NCBI GenBank assembly: GCA_025201365.1
Contig: JAIXMF010000011.1
Location: 248,001 to 312,000, forward strand
Length of the DNA stretch: 64,000 bases
Direction of reading: 5' to 3'
From: Syncephalis plumigaleata
Lineage: Eukaryota > Zoopagomycota > Zoopagomycetes > Zoopagales > Piptocephalidaceae
Shown here: one piece after another, positions 40,034 through 51,176 of the stretch
How positions within the stretch are numbered: position 1 is the first letter of the stretch
How the letters are laid out: the number at the start of each line of letters is the position of its first letter
Notes under the pieces: generated by a model
Database searches by the model: none
What the model was told of the DNA's origin: nothing
Seen by the model: only the letters and a program-made list of their open reading frames with translations
Made by a program: the position numbers and the translations under genes

Positions 40034-43000
40034 ATGAGTCACTCACTCAGTCCTACGACAAATCAGATTGATATTAACCCTTTACTCTATGCCATTCGAT
40101 GCTTACAGCCACAAGTTAACGTGTATGCGCGTGGTGCCACACGATTATTCGGCCATTTATTCTGTATTCATTGTCATTACAACCAACCTACATATCCAGA
40201 TATTTCTGTAATTAGTAAACACATGGCGATGAAGCTAATCTGTTGACGGCACAATTGTTGTGCGATACATCTGCGACAAAACGTGGTAAGATCAGTCACA
40301 TTGTGTAATGGGTGTGGCATTTGTATTCGCGTATCATGCTTCAATGAACAATACTAACAGTAATGCCCATCATGCCAATAGCATCGGATCCCGTGATAGA
40401 TGCACGTCGAATTGCTGGTATACGCATGCGTACTGCATTATTTAATCCACTGCTTACTCGTGATGTCGAACAGCGTCGTCAGACATTACGATCGATTGGT
40501 AGATTCGTGAAAACCCTCGCTCGAGTAGCGTACCCTGCTGATGCACCAGGCACGCTAGCTTCGCATCGCTCGTCAATCTCATCGGTTAACGATGCGGCAC
40601 AAACGAACACCACCACTTCCTCACCCTATGGTGAAGACACGCCGCAGTCACCGGATTCCACGCAAGATGTGGAATTGTCGACGTCACCTGAAGCAGCAAG
40701 CGGTATGCTATCATCCGAGGCTGCCGACATTCCATTAAGGCCACGCGCACGTGCCCATTCACGACATGAAAGCTGGACCGTGCCAATGTCGCCGTTACTT
40801 GACGATGAAGACGTGCTACGTCGTATGGTGCAATTACCGGTGGATGACACACTTACACGGATGAAGACACGGCAGTCTATAATCCCACTGAATCAGGCGA
40901 GGCATGCTATCTATACAAGCAGATCCTATTAACTATAATAAGACTCTCCGTCGATTGTCCATTCGAGGATGTGCGTCGTAGTTTTACCGAGCTATTGGAG
41001 AAACTAAAGGTATTTATATTAGCGATTGAATGGCGTAACAGGAAGCATAGCAACAAATGAAGGTAACTAATACTGCTATCATTTCTACTTAGATGACGAA
41101 AATGCCAGTTTACACGCCAGTCCGATGCTTGCCATCCTTTTTCATTACAGCATCGCAAACACCGTCATTCCTCGATGATGCCGACGACAATGAGGCGAAT
41201 TACGGTGTGTCAAGGACATCGATATCAACGGAAACGGAATCATCAGCGCCCACACAATTAAAGCGTAACCGAAGCTCGTCCGGTGCTAGTGCACACATAC
41301 GTCGACTTATCGTTGACACCTTCCTAACTTACGGTCGACTAAGTCACACCTTCCGTCTATTGTCATTCTTTCCTGGATACATGGAACGCTTCCACAAGGC
41401 GTATAGCACGATTGTTCGTCATCCAAGCGGGCCACTACCCCGATCATGGCGATATTACATTGGCATAATGGTAATTAATCATCACACATACACATGATGA
41501 CTATCGATGCACCGATTGACACTCTGATAAATTGTATGAGATAGGCGGCTGCACAGCATTCATGTCAATACTTGATGTCATTATTGCAGCTAGATTCCTA
41601 CAAGCTGGCGGTGATCCCACATGGATTAACGGAATCGGTCATGCTCCCGGTAAACTACGTCGACTCGTCACGCTAAACACTATACTGGCCCATCAACCAT
41701 GGCGTCTTACACCGGCTCACATTGGTGCGTTGGTGAAGGCTGACGCCGAGGAAGACACGTTCCCTGCTCCAGCCAGTGCTAGTGCATCGGCGGGTAGTCA
41801 TTCCCCGGTCAGCGAGAACTGGTCCATGGGTGAGATCGTGCATGCCATCGTACTTTTGTCGACATTCCATGGATTAGCCTCGTTTGCACTTAGTTGCGGT
41901 CTAGTACCGGAACTCGACACACTAGGTGGAACTGAAGAAATGGACGACATTCTCATGCCTTCCACGTACGAAGCAGAAGTCGTTGAGACAGAGGATCAAG
42001 CACAGATGAGGTTTTCGATGATCATCAAGCAGGCGAAGTATTACATCATGATTTCGATGAAGGCACCGAAGGATTGGGCGTGAGTTGGCCCCTATCGAGC
42101 AACAAGAACTCGAATCACACACGGTCGAATTGCTGTCACGCTTGAAATTGGCTCAAGAAAATGAGATCAACCGATTGAGGACACTGATAATAACGAGGAA
42201 GAAGAAGAAGAAGAAGCTGATGATGATGAAGCGAAGGATAGTAGCAGTGGGACTAAAAAGACATCATCAGCATTTGAAGAATGTGCCGCTGTTGAAAGTA
42301 AGTATTTGTAATTATAGATCAAGTCATCGACATTTGCTAATTAATTGTATGTATATGTATGTAGCATTTAAATCTGCTGATCCTGCCAATATAGCTTCTG
42401 ATGATGAGCATGCCATGTCCGCTTCTAATACAGCTTCCTCATTGCCACCACCTAGTCCTACCGGTACTGGTAGCACGTTGACTTACATGTCCATCACGAG
42501 CATCCGACTTAATCCGGTCATCGATGATATGTCGCGTTTCCTGCACCCACCGATCGAGTTGCGTCATGTTGATTTCGACGTGAAGAGCGACGAGTATTCG
42601 GTGTTCCGCTTGCAAGATTATTGCTGGGAGGATCATGGTGTTGAACTGGTGGATCAATTCCTACGCGGTGTAGGCGATCTACTCGACGAGGAATTCAAGG
42701 AAGCCCAAACCATCACCGACTTTTCCTTCTCGACGCAGACCGCCCTCCTCGATACTTGGCCACTCCGACAGGCCATCTGGTATTACGTGCTTCGTCTCGC
42801 GGGATTGTCGCACGATGACTACGACTATGCTCATGTCAATCGATTCCTTAATCGACGTCTAAAACAATACGTGAAGAAGGTAGCGTGCTATCCGGAAGAG
42901 TTGGATGCACGGGATTTCGTTCATTTTGGATTTGTGTTACGAGCCGAGGAGAAATGTCACATCAACTTGCTGGTCAGTGTGGCGCGTAAACAAGCCGCAC

Positions 43001-43050
43001 TCGTCTACGGTCTCTACAACGTTATGCGATGGTCTGATAAAGGCCGATAG
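40034..43050 (+). CDS. Sestrin
   Basis: In animals Sestrins bind GATOR2 when leucine is low and so inhibit TORC1; the N-terminal half is an AhpD-like alkylhydroperoxidase fold. Conserved blocks in order: 'IVDTFLTYGRLSHTFRLLSF', 'HPSGPLPRSWRYYIGIMAAA', 'QHSCQYLMSLLQL', 'FLQAGGDPTWINGIGHAPGK', 'LNTILAHQPWRLTPAHIGAL', 'WSMGEIVHAIVLLSTFHGLA', 'FRLQDYCWEDHGVELVDQF', 'LRQAIWYYVLRLAGLSHDDY', 'DYAHVNRFLNRRLKQYVKKV', 'ACYPEELDARDF', 'EEKCHINLLVSVARKQAALV'. The GATOR2-contact DDYDY is present. Cys and Tyr of the peroxidase-like site are kept; the His is Leu. Introns include one after IGIM (next exon from 41545). The N-terminal 170 residues are weakly conserved. One-base slips occur near 40227, 40860, 41594, 42072 and 42175; the C-terminal sensor domain (from about 42360) is unbroken. 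Confidence 0.92.
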
Positions 43051-44021
43051 TGTAACATTGTCAACTGTTGTAATAATCAGTGATATGATAGCGGCAGTGG
43101 TAAAGAAATAGATGTTAGACCTTCATCGCGAACACAAGTATACTACTACTAGTCATCAATTGAACAACAACAACAACAGCGATGATAATGATGATAGATT
43201 GTCCTTTCCTTTTCTTCGCGTATTTACTTGAGATTACTTTTATTCTATTCATTCGTTTATCTCTTGCTACTTCCCAATGCTATACATTCTACGATGATAT
43301 TACCTTCCTTTATGGTCCCTTTTGCGACTACTACTGCTATACTATCATCATTATTGCTGCTATTGTTGTTACTATCGTGTTATAGTAATGATTACTGCTA
43401 CGTATATATATATACTTGCTTTCTTTTATCCCTCTCCTATTCTATTCTATTCAACCCTACATCCTACATCATCATTGCCAAGTAAGATACTGATTAATCG
43501 TGAATTAGTCAATATCTACCGTCCTTACATGTCCTTTTCTTTATTTACTTTTCGTCTGCTTATAGTTTATCGTTTGTTGACTACTTTGATATTTATAACT
43601 TGCAGTTGTCTTTTTCTTTTCTTTTAGCAATTATTATTAGTAGTACACGTTTATTGCTTTATTTTAATGAGTTAACACAATTAAATACAATTAATTTGTT
43701 ATGTTTCACTGCACTTGTTTAGAATAGGACATTATACATGTTATACATGTTATTCAATGATGTATGTAAGATAATAAAAAGTAATATTTTCAAAATAAAT
43801 GTAAAAATGTAATAGTAAGAAGATACTAAATGTGATATAAAATCGATTGCTCAACAATATACGCATGTCGATGAATGGAAGGATAGTAGTAAAAGTATAA
43901 ATGTAATGATAATCAATAACAGTCAATCAATGGAATAAAAGTAAGTGTGAAATTCTAATATATAAAATATATGTGTGTGTGCGTATGGTCTTTGTCATCA
44001 CATCTCATGACTAGTAAAGAT
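43051..44021. other. Intergenic, convergent 3' ends
   Basis: AT-rich DNA between the Sestrin stop and the Skt5-like stop on the other strand. Open frames at 43182-43627 overlap one another, are low-complexity and look like chance. Confidence 0.5.
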
Positions 44022-46256
44022 CTAGGAAATACAGCAGTTATCGTCCTTGGGACCGCCTGCCCCGCGTGTCGGTTTGGTAGGACCACCGGGACGTCGATGA
44101 GCTGCACCGGCACCGAGTTTCTTCAGCTCCGTGAGACGTTGCATGGCTCGTTTATTGCCCTGAGCCGATGCACGTAGATACCAGCGTCGCGCTTCCTCGA
44201 TATCCTGCTTCACGCCAATGCCCACCTCGGAGTAGTAGCCGACCGCGTATTCAGCCTTGGCCAATCCTTTATCGGCAGCCTTACGTGCCCATAAATACGC
44301 TTCGGTATCACTTTGTTTTAGTACGTTGTCGCTACCCGTGAGGTACCAGCCACTTAGTGCTAGTTCTGCCTCGGCATCACCCTGCTCAGCGGCACGTGTA
44401 TACCAGGCGATGGAGCGACGTGGATCAACGGGACACGTGAGCGTGCCATACTCGTAGCAACAACCGAGTTTGAACTGTGATGGCGCATAGCCCAGTTGAG
44501 CGGCTTTAGTGAATAGCTCGCGCGAATACGATTCATCCGGAATAATGGCGGGTATGGTGTTTTTCTCGTAGCAAAGACCGAGCTCGTGTAGTGCGTGAGG
44601 ATTCTCCTCATCCGCCACGGCAGCAGCTCGTTTCAACCATGTAATAGCTTCACGCGGATTCTTTTGTTGATTCAACAGGCCATTCAGTTGGATAACGCCG
44701 AGTTTGTACATGGCCGCCTTCTCACCGAGTGCCGCTGCTTTACGGTAGAATTGCACGGATCGTGCCGGATCACGCTTTGTGCCAGCGCCTAATTCGTAGC
44801 ACACCGCTGCACGATACGTGGCTGCCGCGTGATTTTGTTTACTCGCTTGCACGTACAATCCGAATGCTTTGTCCATATCGCACGCTAAGCCAAGATTGCC
44901 ATTGCCGTAGCAGTTGGCCAGGAAGAATTGTGCCTCCGGATAGGCCGATCGACCTAGTCCCATACCCTGCGAGGATAGTCGTTTAATCCATTTGAGCGCT
45001 TCCGAGTAGAGAGCCTCCTTAACCTTTTGCGTTGCTTTAGGGTCGGGATTCTGCTCCACTGCCTCGGGAACAGTATCGATCAAGTATTTGGCAAAGTCAA
45101 GTTGTACCTTGGGATCAGTGCTACGTTTAGCGTTCTGTCTGTATAAATCGATACGTTGCTCGAGTGGCATGCCTTCAGTGCCCGGTAGAATGGCACTGTT
45201 CTTTTCACCGGCAGGCGGTTGAGGTGGATTAGCCAATGGATATCCTTCCGATGGACCTGCTGGCGGATATCCTTGCGGGCCACCCGGCATCGACGATGGA
45301 CCGGGACCTGGACCAAATTGAGGCTGACCACCATATCCATTTGGACCACCATCCTCGGGTCTATAGCCAGATGGTGGATGTGGCTCATAATAGTTATTCG
45401 GTGGTGGTGGTGGTGGTCCTCCTTCCGGATAGCCATGTTGCGATGATGGTGGATGCGGTTTATAGTACGGGTCCTGATAATTACCTTGATTATAATCACG
45501 AGGATCATAAGGTGGTCCACCGTAACGTGGATCATTTCCTTCATGTTGTTGTGGAGGAGGTGGCGGTGGTGGATGATGCGGAGGAGGTGGCGGATAATTA
45601 TCTGGATTACCTTGTGGATAGCGTGGATCATCATATGCTGGATATTGATTATACATGGATTGATGATGATTATTATAATCTGCCTGAGGATTGTAACCTG
45701 GTTGTGGTGTGCCACGTCCACTACCATTATCGCCTCCATTGTATGGTGCTGTTACTGGTGGATAACCAGCAGGAGGTGGATGTCCACCCTCATTACTATT
45801 ATAGTATGCTGGATTGTTACCATTATTGTTATTAGGATAATGAGAACCATGTGGTGGATGTGGTGCGGCACCTTGATTAGGTCCATCATAATTGTAATTG
45901 TAATTTTGTGATTGAGGAGCAGCTCTTACTGGTTGCTTATCATAATACGATGAATATGCCTCAGAGCCTGGTGGACCATAGCCCGGCTGTTGTTGTTGCT
46001 GATGATGTGGTGGTGGTGGTGAAGGTCCACCATATCGATGAGGATCGTAGCCTTCATTGGGATTAGGATGGTTCATGTTATCGTAACTCTGATGAGATCC
46101 TGGTGGTGGCGGTTGTGCATGTGCTGAGGAGGCTGGTCTGCTCGTATCATCAGGATCCTCATAGAAGAGGTCACCAGCCGCGCGACCATTTTTATCAACA
46201 GGCGGTTTATCCATAGGAGGCGATGATACGTTATGATGTTCAGGTGGTGCCGACAT
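44022..46256 (-). CDS. Sel1-repeat protein of the Skt5/Chs4 chitin-synthase-activator type, with CAAX box
   Basis: Single exon of 744 residues. The N-terminal half is disordered, rich in Pro, Gly, Tyr, Asn and His, with poly-Pro and poly-Gln runs. From about residue 365 come tandem Sel1-like helical repeats: 'AQFFLANCYGNGNLGLACDM', 'AATYRAAVCYELGAGTKRDP', 'AAMYKLGVIQLNGLLNQQKN', 'HALHELGLCYEKNTIPAIIP', 'SQFKLGCCYEYGTLTCPVDP', 'AELALSGWYLTGSDNVLKQS', 'AEYAVGYYSEVGIGVKQDIE'. The protein ends 'DDNCCIS', a CAAX-like C-C-I-S, as in yeast Skt5/Chs4, which is prenylated and brings chitin synthase III to the bud neck. The first frame-compatible ATG is at 46256. Unbroken frame over 2.2 kb. A general Sel1 protein is the alternative, but repeat block plus CAAX favours Skt5. 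Confidence 0.88.
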   Translation of the reverse strand: MSAPPEHHNVSSPPMDKPPVDKNGRAAGDLFYEDPDDTSRPASSAHAQPPPPGSHQSYDNMNHPNPNEGYDPHRYGGPSPPPPHHQQQQQPGYGPPGSEAYSSYYDKQPVRAAPQSQNYNYNYDGPNQGAAPHPPHGSHYPNNNNGNNPAYYNSNEGGHPPPAGYPPVTAPYNGGDNGSGRGTPQPGYNPQADYNNHHQSMYNQYPAYDDPRYPQGNPDNYPPPPPHHPPPPPPPQQHEGNDPRYGGPPYDPRDYNQGNYQDPYYKPHPPSSQHGYPEGGPPPPPPNNYYEPHPPSGYRPEDGGPNGYGGQPQFGPGPGPSSMPGGPQGYPPAGPSEGYPLANPPQPPAGEKNSAILPGTEGMPLEQRIDLYRQNAKRSTDPKVQLDFAKYLIDTVPEAVEQNPDPKATQKVKEALYSEALKWIKRLSSQGMGLGRSAYPEAQFFLANCYGNGNLGLACDMDKAFGLYVQASKQNHAAATYRAAVCYELGAGTKRDPARSVQFYRKAAALGEKAAMYKLGVIQLNGLLNQQKNPREAITWLKRAAAVADEENPHALHELGLCYEKNTIPAIIPDESYSRELFTKAAQLGYAPSQFKLGCCYEYGTLTCPVDPRRSIAWYTRAAEQGDAEAELALSGWYLTGSDNVLKQSDTEAYLWARKAADKGLAKAEYAVGYYSEVGIGVKQDIEEARRWYLRASAQGNKRAMQRLTELKKLGAGAAHRRPGGPTKPTRGAGGPKDDNCCIS

Positions 46257-47904
46257 TGTCACGTTTCTAGTTAAGAGGTGAGCAATCTAATTCCAATCAA
46301 TATATATATATTGGTGTATATATTCCTAAGCTAATAGCAAATAGAGTAACAGAACAACTAAAGGTTAGAAGGGAAATACAAAAGATGAGATGCAATACAA
46401 TTTTGTTTGTTCTGTATATGCACTTTGCGTCATAGTGCAATAGCTTGTATTACTCTCCCACTCTCTCTTTTCATATACGCACATTGGAACTGTTTGCAGT
46501 TACTGCGATATAGATTCAGCAAAGAAAAAGAGTAATTAGTCAGCGTAGTTAGCAGTCAACAAAGTACAAGGCGCAAGTAGTAGTAGTAGTAAGAGAAGAA
46601 GAAGAAGAAGAAAAGAGGCAATAATCAGATGGCCGCGTCTTCGTACAATTAGTCAAAGGAAAGAAGCACTAATTACTGAGATTAGTGTTGTTGTTGTGTT
46701 ATTCACTTTACTAGTGTGGTGTATCGCTCATATCACATCATATAGGCATCATATACGCACGCACACCCACACACTTGTACACACGAGCTTTAAACGGTTT
46801 TTCCTGCCTCAAAGGCTCGAGAGTCAATAGAGCACTTCAGTTCCATCAACGTGAAACATGAATAGGCCTAGTAATAAAGGGATTATGTGCCAAGAAACAT
46901 AGCTTATACCGTTATCTCTGCTATAGATTGTTGCTACTGTATATAAAGTATGATAGGAGGAAAACGATCCTATACTGTCGTTCATTATACAATACAATCA
47001 TTGTCTCCTATTTCTACAGTGTATTTGTCTTGCCGAGTCTTTCTTTACTCGTACTCTTATCGCCCTATAGCTTACCTTGTTGGATATGTAAATAGAACTG
47101 AATAGCGTGAAACAACTATTTTACACCACAATTATCTGATACGCCAGTAATATAGTCGGTGTCTTTTTTCTTCTGCTCTTCTATAGATTAGAGACAAAAG
47201 TCCGTTTTAGTAGTAGTAGTAATAGTCGTAGTCGTAGTTCACTTTCTTGAAGTTGCAATAGAGAGAGAGAAAGGTAAAGCCAAAGGGGAGTGAGGAATTA
47301 ATAATACGAGCGGAGCTATAACAATTATCGCAGTTACACACTACCACTATTATTTCTGCTACTGTGCTGCTTGTAAAAGATATGGGCAGTGTTCAATGTA
47401 TCGTTGTATCAAGTGAATCCAAGGGATTAGGTCGTTTCACCGAACTATTAGTAATGTTGGTGTATTTAACTAATTAGTGGAAAGAAGAAGTTAGTAGAAC
47501 AGGTAAGGAAGGTGAGAGTAAGAAATGGCAATAACGGGAGAAGTTACAATACAGTCGTTGTGGCTCGTTGGCACTTTTAATTTATCATTTATTACAAGCG
47601 TACTAGTGTGACACGCTACTCCTCGACAATGTAAGGTCGACGAGGGTTAATTGCTGTATAATAAAAGCATGGCATGCCTTGAAAGCCAAGCAGCATCAGC
47701 CACCATGTGGCGTGCCACGTTTTTGTTATCACAATGATTTCATAGAATTCTACGCTTATCATTTCCATGAAGAGAACAACCTTGTAGGCTACACATACAT
47801 GTGCGCAAATATACAAGTAAATATACAAGTGGATATGTGTATGTATGGCAATTGTCCGTACATTCTTGGTTAGATTCAATGGCCTGATATTTGGAGTAAA
47901 TGGA
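46257..47904. other. Intergenic, no confident gene
   Basis: AT-rich DNA with TAG and GAA triplet runs (46578-46612, 47205-47235). The minus-strand frame 47616-47957 and plus-strand 47679-47873 lack any domain. Confidence 0.45.
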
Positions 47905-48069
47905 TTATCCTCCATCACCAATCCAACTACGAACGGGCGGCACATTGGCCAGTACAATCATGATAACGTATAGAATGACGATAATAAGAACATTGGCTAA
48001 TACAATCATGATAGCGTATAGAATGACGATAATGAGCACATACACACGTACGTATACATGTAGATACAT
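47905..48069 (-). CDS. Possible small hydrophobic protein with a duplicated segment
   Basis: A 54-residue frame starting 'MYLHVYVRVYV' carries two near-identical 16-residue hydrophobic blocks, 'LIIVILYAIMIVLANV' and 'LIIVILYVIMIVLANV', then 'PPVRSWIGDGG'. The duplication corresponds exactly to a 48-bp tandem repeat that keeps frame. A GTGATG donor-like site after the Trp-Ile codons could splice to downstream exons. No homologue recognised. It may be a real micro-membrane protein or just a repeat in non-coding DNA. Confidence 0.25.
   Translation of the reverse strand: MYLHVYVRVYVLIIVILYAIMIVLANVLIIVILYVIMIVLANVPPVRSWIGDGG
47942..48037. repeat. 48-bp tandem duplication (two copies)
   Basis: Copies 47942-47989 and 47990-48037 differ at only a few positions. 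The period is 48, a multiple of three. Confidence 0.9.
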
Positions 48070-49010
48070 ATATGTAGATACAAGTACCGAATAAGGTTAT
48101 CCAATAAACCGTGGTTACTATTGAATCTATTTAAATCTAGAATAAATCACGAAATCATGGGTATCTATCCTGATGGATCACCTGATAATTACACTTCTAC
48201 ATTCAATGACATAGCTGTTTATCTATCTATCTATTCATTCATTTATATATATATATATATAGCATACAGGTATCATTCGTATATTCCCTGGCTCGCCATA
48301 TACGTAACTTCATATACCATTTTTAAGCGATCAATTTGGGCAAACAAGTTGAGACTCTACGTGTGATCTCACGGCCTTCGTTCTTGTGTTGCCATTGGCA
48401 ACTTTCGGATTGGTGTAATCGTTCGTGGTAACCTTCCTTACCATCAGCCCCATCTTATCAGCAGATACTACAGGATTTCTAATTGCAAACAATAACGATT
48501 ACACACACAAACAAAAAGAGTAAGTGAATGAGTGAGAAAACAATCGCATCTACTTCTCCGCCGGGTTATTCCGTTTCCGCATCTCTCCCCTTACACGTTG
48601 CCTCTTCTCCTTTCAACCGTGCTCTCTTGCTCTCTCTCTCTCTCTCTCTCTCTCTTACTCTCTTTGTGTGTGTTTGGCTTGTTTGCCAACAATTATTAAA
48701 GCAAGCCCTTCTAGCAAACAAAAAACAATTCTCCTTATTCTAGTTTGATTTTATCTCACTCGCTTACTCACTGACTTACTCACTCACCCACTCATTCTTA
48801 TTTGCTTTCTACCCCAGTTGTTATTGGGATAGCTAACTATTGCTACTGTTGCCATTACTTTCTATTGGATCTACGTAAGTAACCATACATATACGTAACT
48901 ATCACAGTCAAGGAGTAGCCTATTTACTATTGTTGATAATAATAGGAACACTATCTGTAGCGTGTGTTTATATTACAGTTACTACTACGACTACTACTAC
49001 GACTATCACT
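48070..49010. other. Upstream region of ALAS
   Basis: No gene recognised. A (TC)n microsatellite at 48628-48660 and further pyrimidine-rich DNA to 48800 resemble a CT-rich fungal promoter. A possible 5' UTR intron may end near the TTACAG at 48973-48978. Confidence 0.45.
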
Positions 49011-50912
49011 ATGGATCAAGCGTTACTTCGTCATGCGACACGCGTCTGCCCCTTCTTGCATAAGACGCCTATCGGTGCACTGCGTCAACTATCAACCATG
49101 TCCACTGCAACTAATGCGCAATCTAGCAGTACCAGTGCCCTATTGGTCAAGGCTCGTCAATGTCCAATAATGCGTGATGCCGTGGATGAACGGGCCACCG
49201 CCGTTAAACCATCTGTACATAGGATGACTCGTCGTTCTTTGGCTACCATCTCAAATCAAGAACAAGATATGTCAACTACTACTACTGCTGCTACTACTGC
49301 TAATACTATTCCAGCAGCTTATGGTAAGTTATTGATATAATCAATCATCGTAGTAGCTCGTTCGTAGTTAACTGAATACAACCGTGTAGCTACTTCATCT
49401 AGTACATTTGATTATGAACAACTCTACCAGAATGAACTGGACAAGAAACATCAAGACAAAAGCTACCGCTACTTCAATAATATCAATCGATTAGCGCAAC
49501 GCTTCCCGCGAGCACATACGGCCAGCACCAACGATGAAGTAACCGTATGGTGCAGCAATGATTATTTGGGTATGGGACGTCATCCAAAGGTTACGGAAAC
49601 AATGAAGTAAGTGTCATTATTTGTAAGTAGACTGATCATGTCATTAATCATCATGTCATGTCACTATTACATTACGATTAGACAAACATTGGATCGATAT
49701 GGCGCCGGTGCCGGTGGTACCCGTAATATTGCCGGTAATGCAGCATTGCATCTAGCATTAGAGCAGGAACTTGCTCGTTTGCATAGAAAACCCGCTGCTC
49801 TGTTGTTTAGCTCTTGCTATGTCGCCAATGATGCCACATTGAGCACGCTAGCCTCTAAACTGCCAGGATGTATCATCTATTCGGATGCGCTCAATCATGC
49901 ATCGATGATCCAGGGCATTCGTCATTCCGGTGCGCAGAAACGTATATTCCGTCACAACGATCTCGAGCATCTTGAATCGCTTCTAGCCGAGGCACCAGTC
50001 AATACACCAAAGATCATCGCGTTCGAAAGTGTCTACTCCATGAGTGGGTCTGTGTCACCGATCCATGAGATCTGCAAGCTTGCCAAGAAATACGGGGCCA
50101 TCACGTTCCTAGATGAGGTGCACGCGGTTGGCATGTACGGTCCTCGTGGTGCAGGTGTAGCCGAACATCTTGAATTCGACGCGAATGCCGCCACCGATAA
50201 AGCTGTGGCCAATTCGGCCGTAGCAGAAGTGGACATGGTTACCGGCACACTTGGTAAGGCATTCGGTGTGGTCGGTGGTTATGTGGCCGGTTCAGCTGCT
50301 CTAGTGGATATGCTACGCAGTTATGCACCCGGATTCATCTTCACCACCTCGTTGCCACCTGTAGTCGTTTCCGGTGCACTTGCTAGTGTTCGCTACCTCC
50401 GTACATCGCAACAGGAAAGGTACGGTCAACAAATGAATACACGTCAACTGAAGGAACGCTTGGCCGGATTGGACATCCCGGTCGTTCCCAATCCTTCTCA
50501 TATCGTGCCAGTACTCGTGGGTGACGCCGCCCTTTCCAAGGCAGCCAGCGATCTACTATTGACTCGGCACAAGATCTACGTACAAAGCATCAACTACCCA
50601 ACGGTGTCACGCGGCGAGGAGCGTCTCCGTATCACACCAACACCAGGTCATACCGGTCCTATGATGGATCAGCTAGTGGATGCTTTGGAATCCGTTTGGC
50701 GCGAACTCAACTTGATGCGTGTATTTGACTGGGTCAAAGTGGGCGGACGAGCCGGTGTCGGTCAGGAGCACGCCAATACCATCAAGCCTATTTGGTCGGA
50801 TGAGCAATTGAAGGCCGCCGCCAATCCACGCGATAATCAATTGAACGAATTCTCGATTAATACCAATGACCATATGATGGAAGCACGTAATGCAGTTCCA
50901 CTCCATGCTTAA
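49011..50912 (+). CDS. HEM1: 5-Aminolevulinate synthase, mitochondrial
   Basis: First enzyme of heme synthesis: PLP-dependent condensation of glycine and succinyl-CoA. Exons 49011-49323, 49390-49606 and 49682-50912, all in phase. The N-terminal ~100 residues form a targeting region with two Cys-Pro heme-regulatory-type motifs, 'TRVCPFLH' and 'RQCPIMR'. The core has '[19 protein letters not shown]', '[16 protein letters not shown]', '[16 protein letters not shown]', '[17 protein letters not shown]', '[14 protein letters not shown]', '[17 protein letters not shown]' and the PLP lysine in '[19 protein letters not shown]'. The C-terminal '[20 protein letters not shown]' is typical. About 585 residues, complete and unbroken. 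Confidence 0.97.
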
Positions 50913-51176
50913 TAATCTACATTCGTAATAGGTTATGCGTTAATAAATAATTTAATTCATATACAATCGTATTTATTATAACATGTCGTCACTTAATTAT
51001 TTCATTGTTTCAAGTATTGAAAGCATGTTGGTTTCATGTGTTGATTTATGTGATGATACGACGACGACGTAATAAGTAGATGTAACAAAGTAAAATACTG
51101 TAAAAATTTGAAATAACCAGTTCTTTATATTTCTTTCTTGTGTTATCATTATTCCCATTTTCTTGTTGATAATAGC

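Noticed and set aside
43182-43627. Three overlapping hydrophobic open frames downstream of Sestrin
   Set aside because: Low-complexity AT-rich DNA, mutually overlapping frames, no splice or domain evidence.
45080-45911. Long open frames on both strands rich in Trp, His, Val or Ile within the Skt5-like gene
   Set aside because: They are other-frame shadows of the Pro/Gly/Tyr-rich repeat-like N-terminus of the Sel1 protein.
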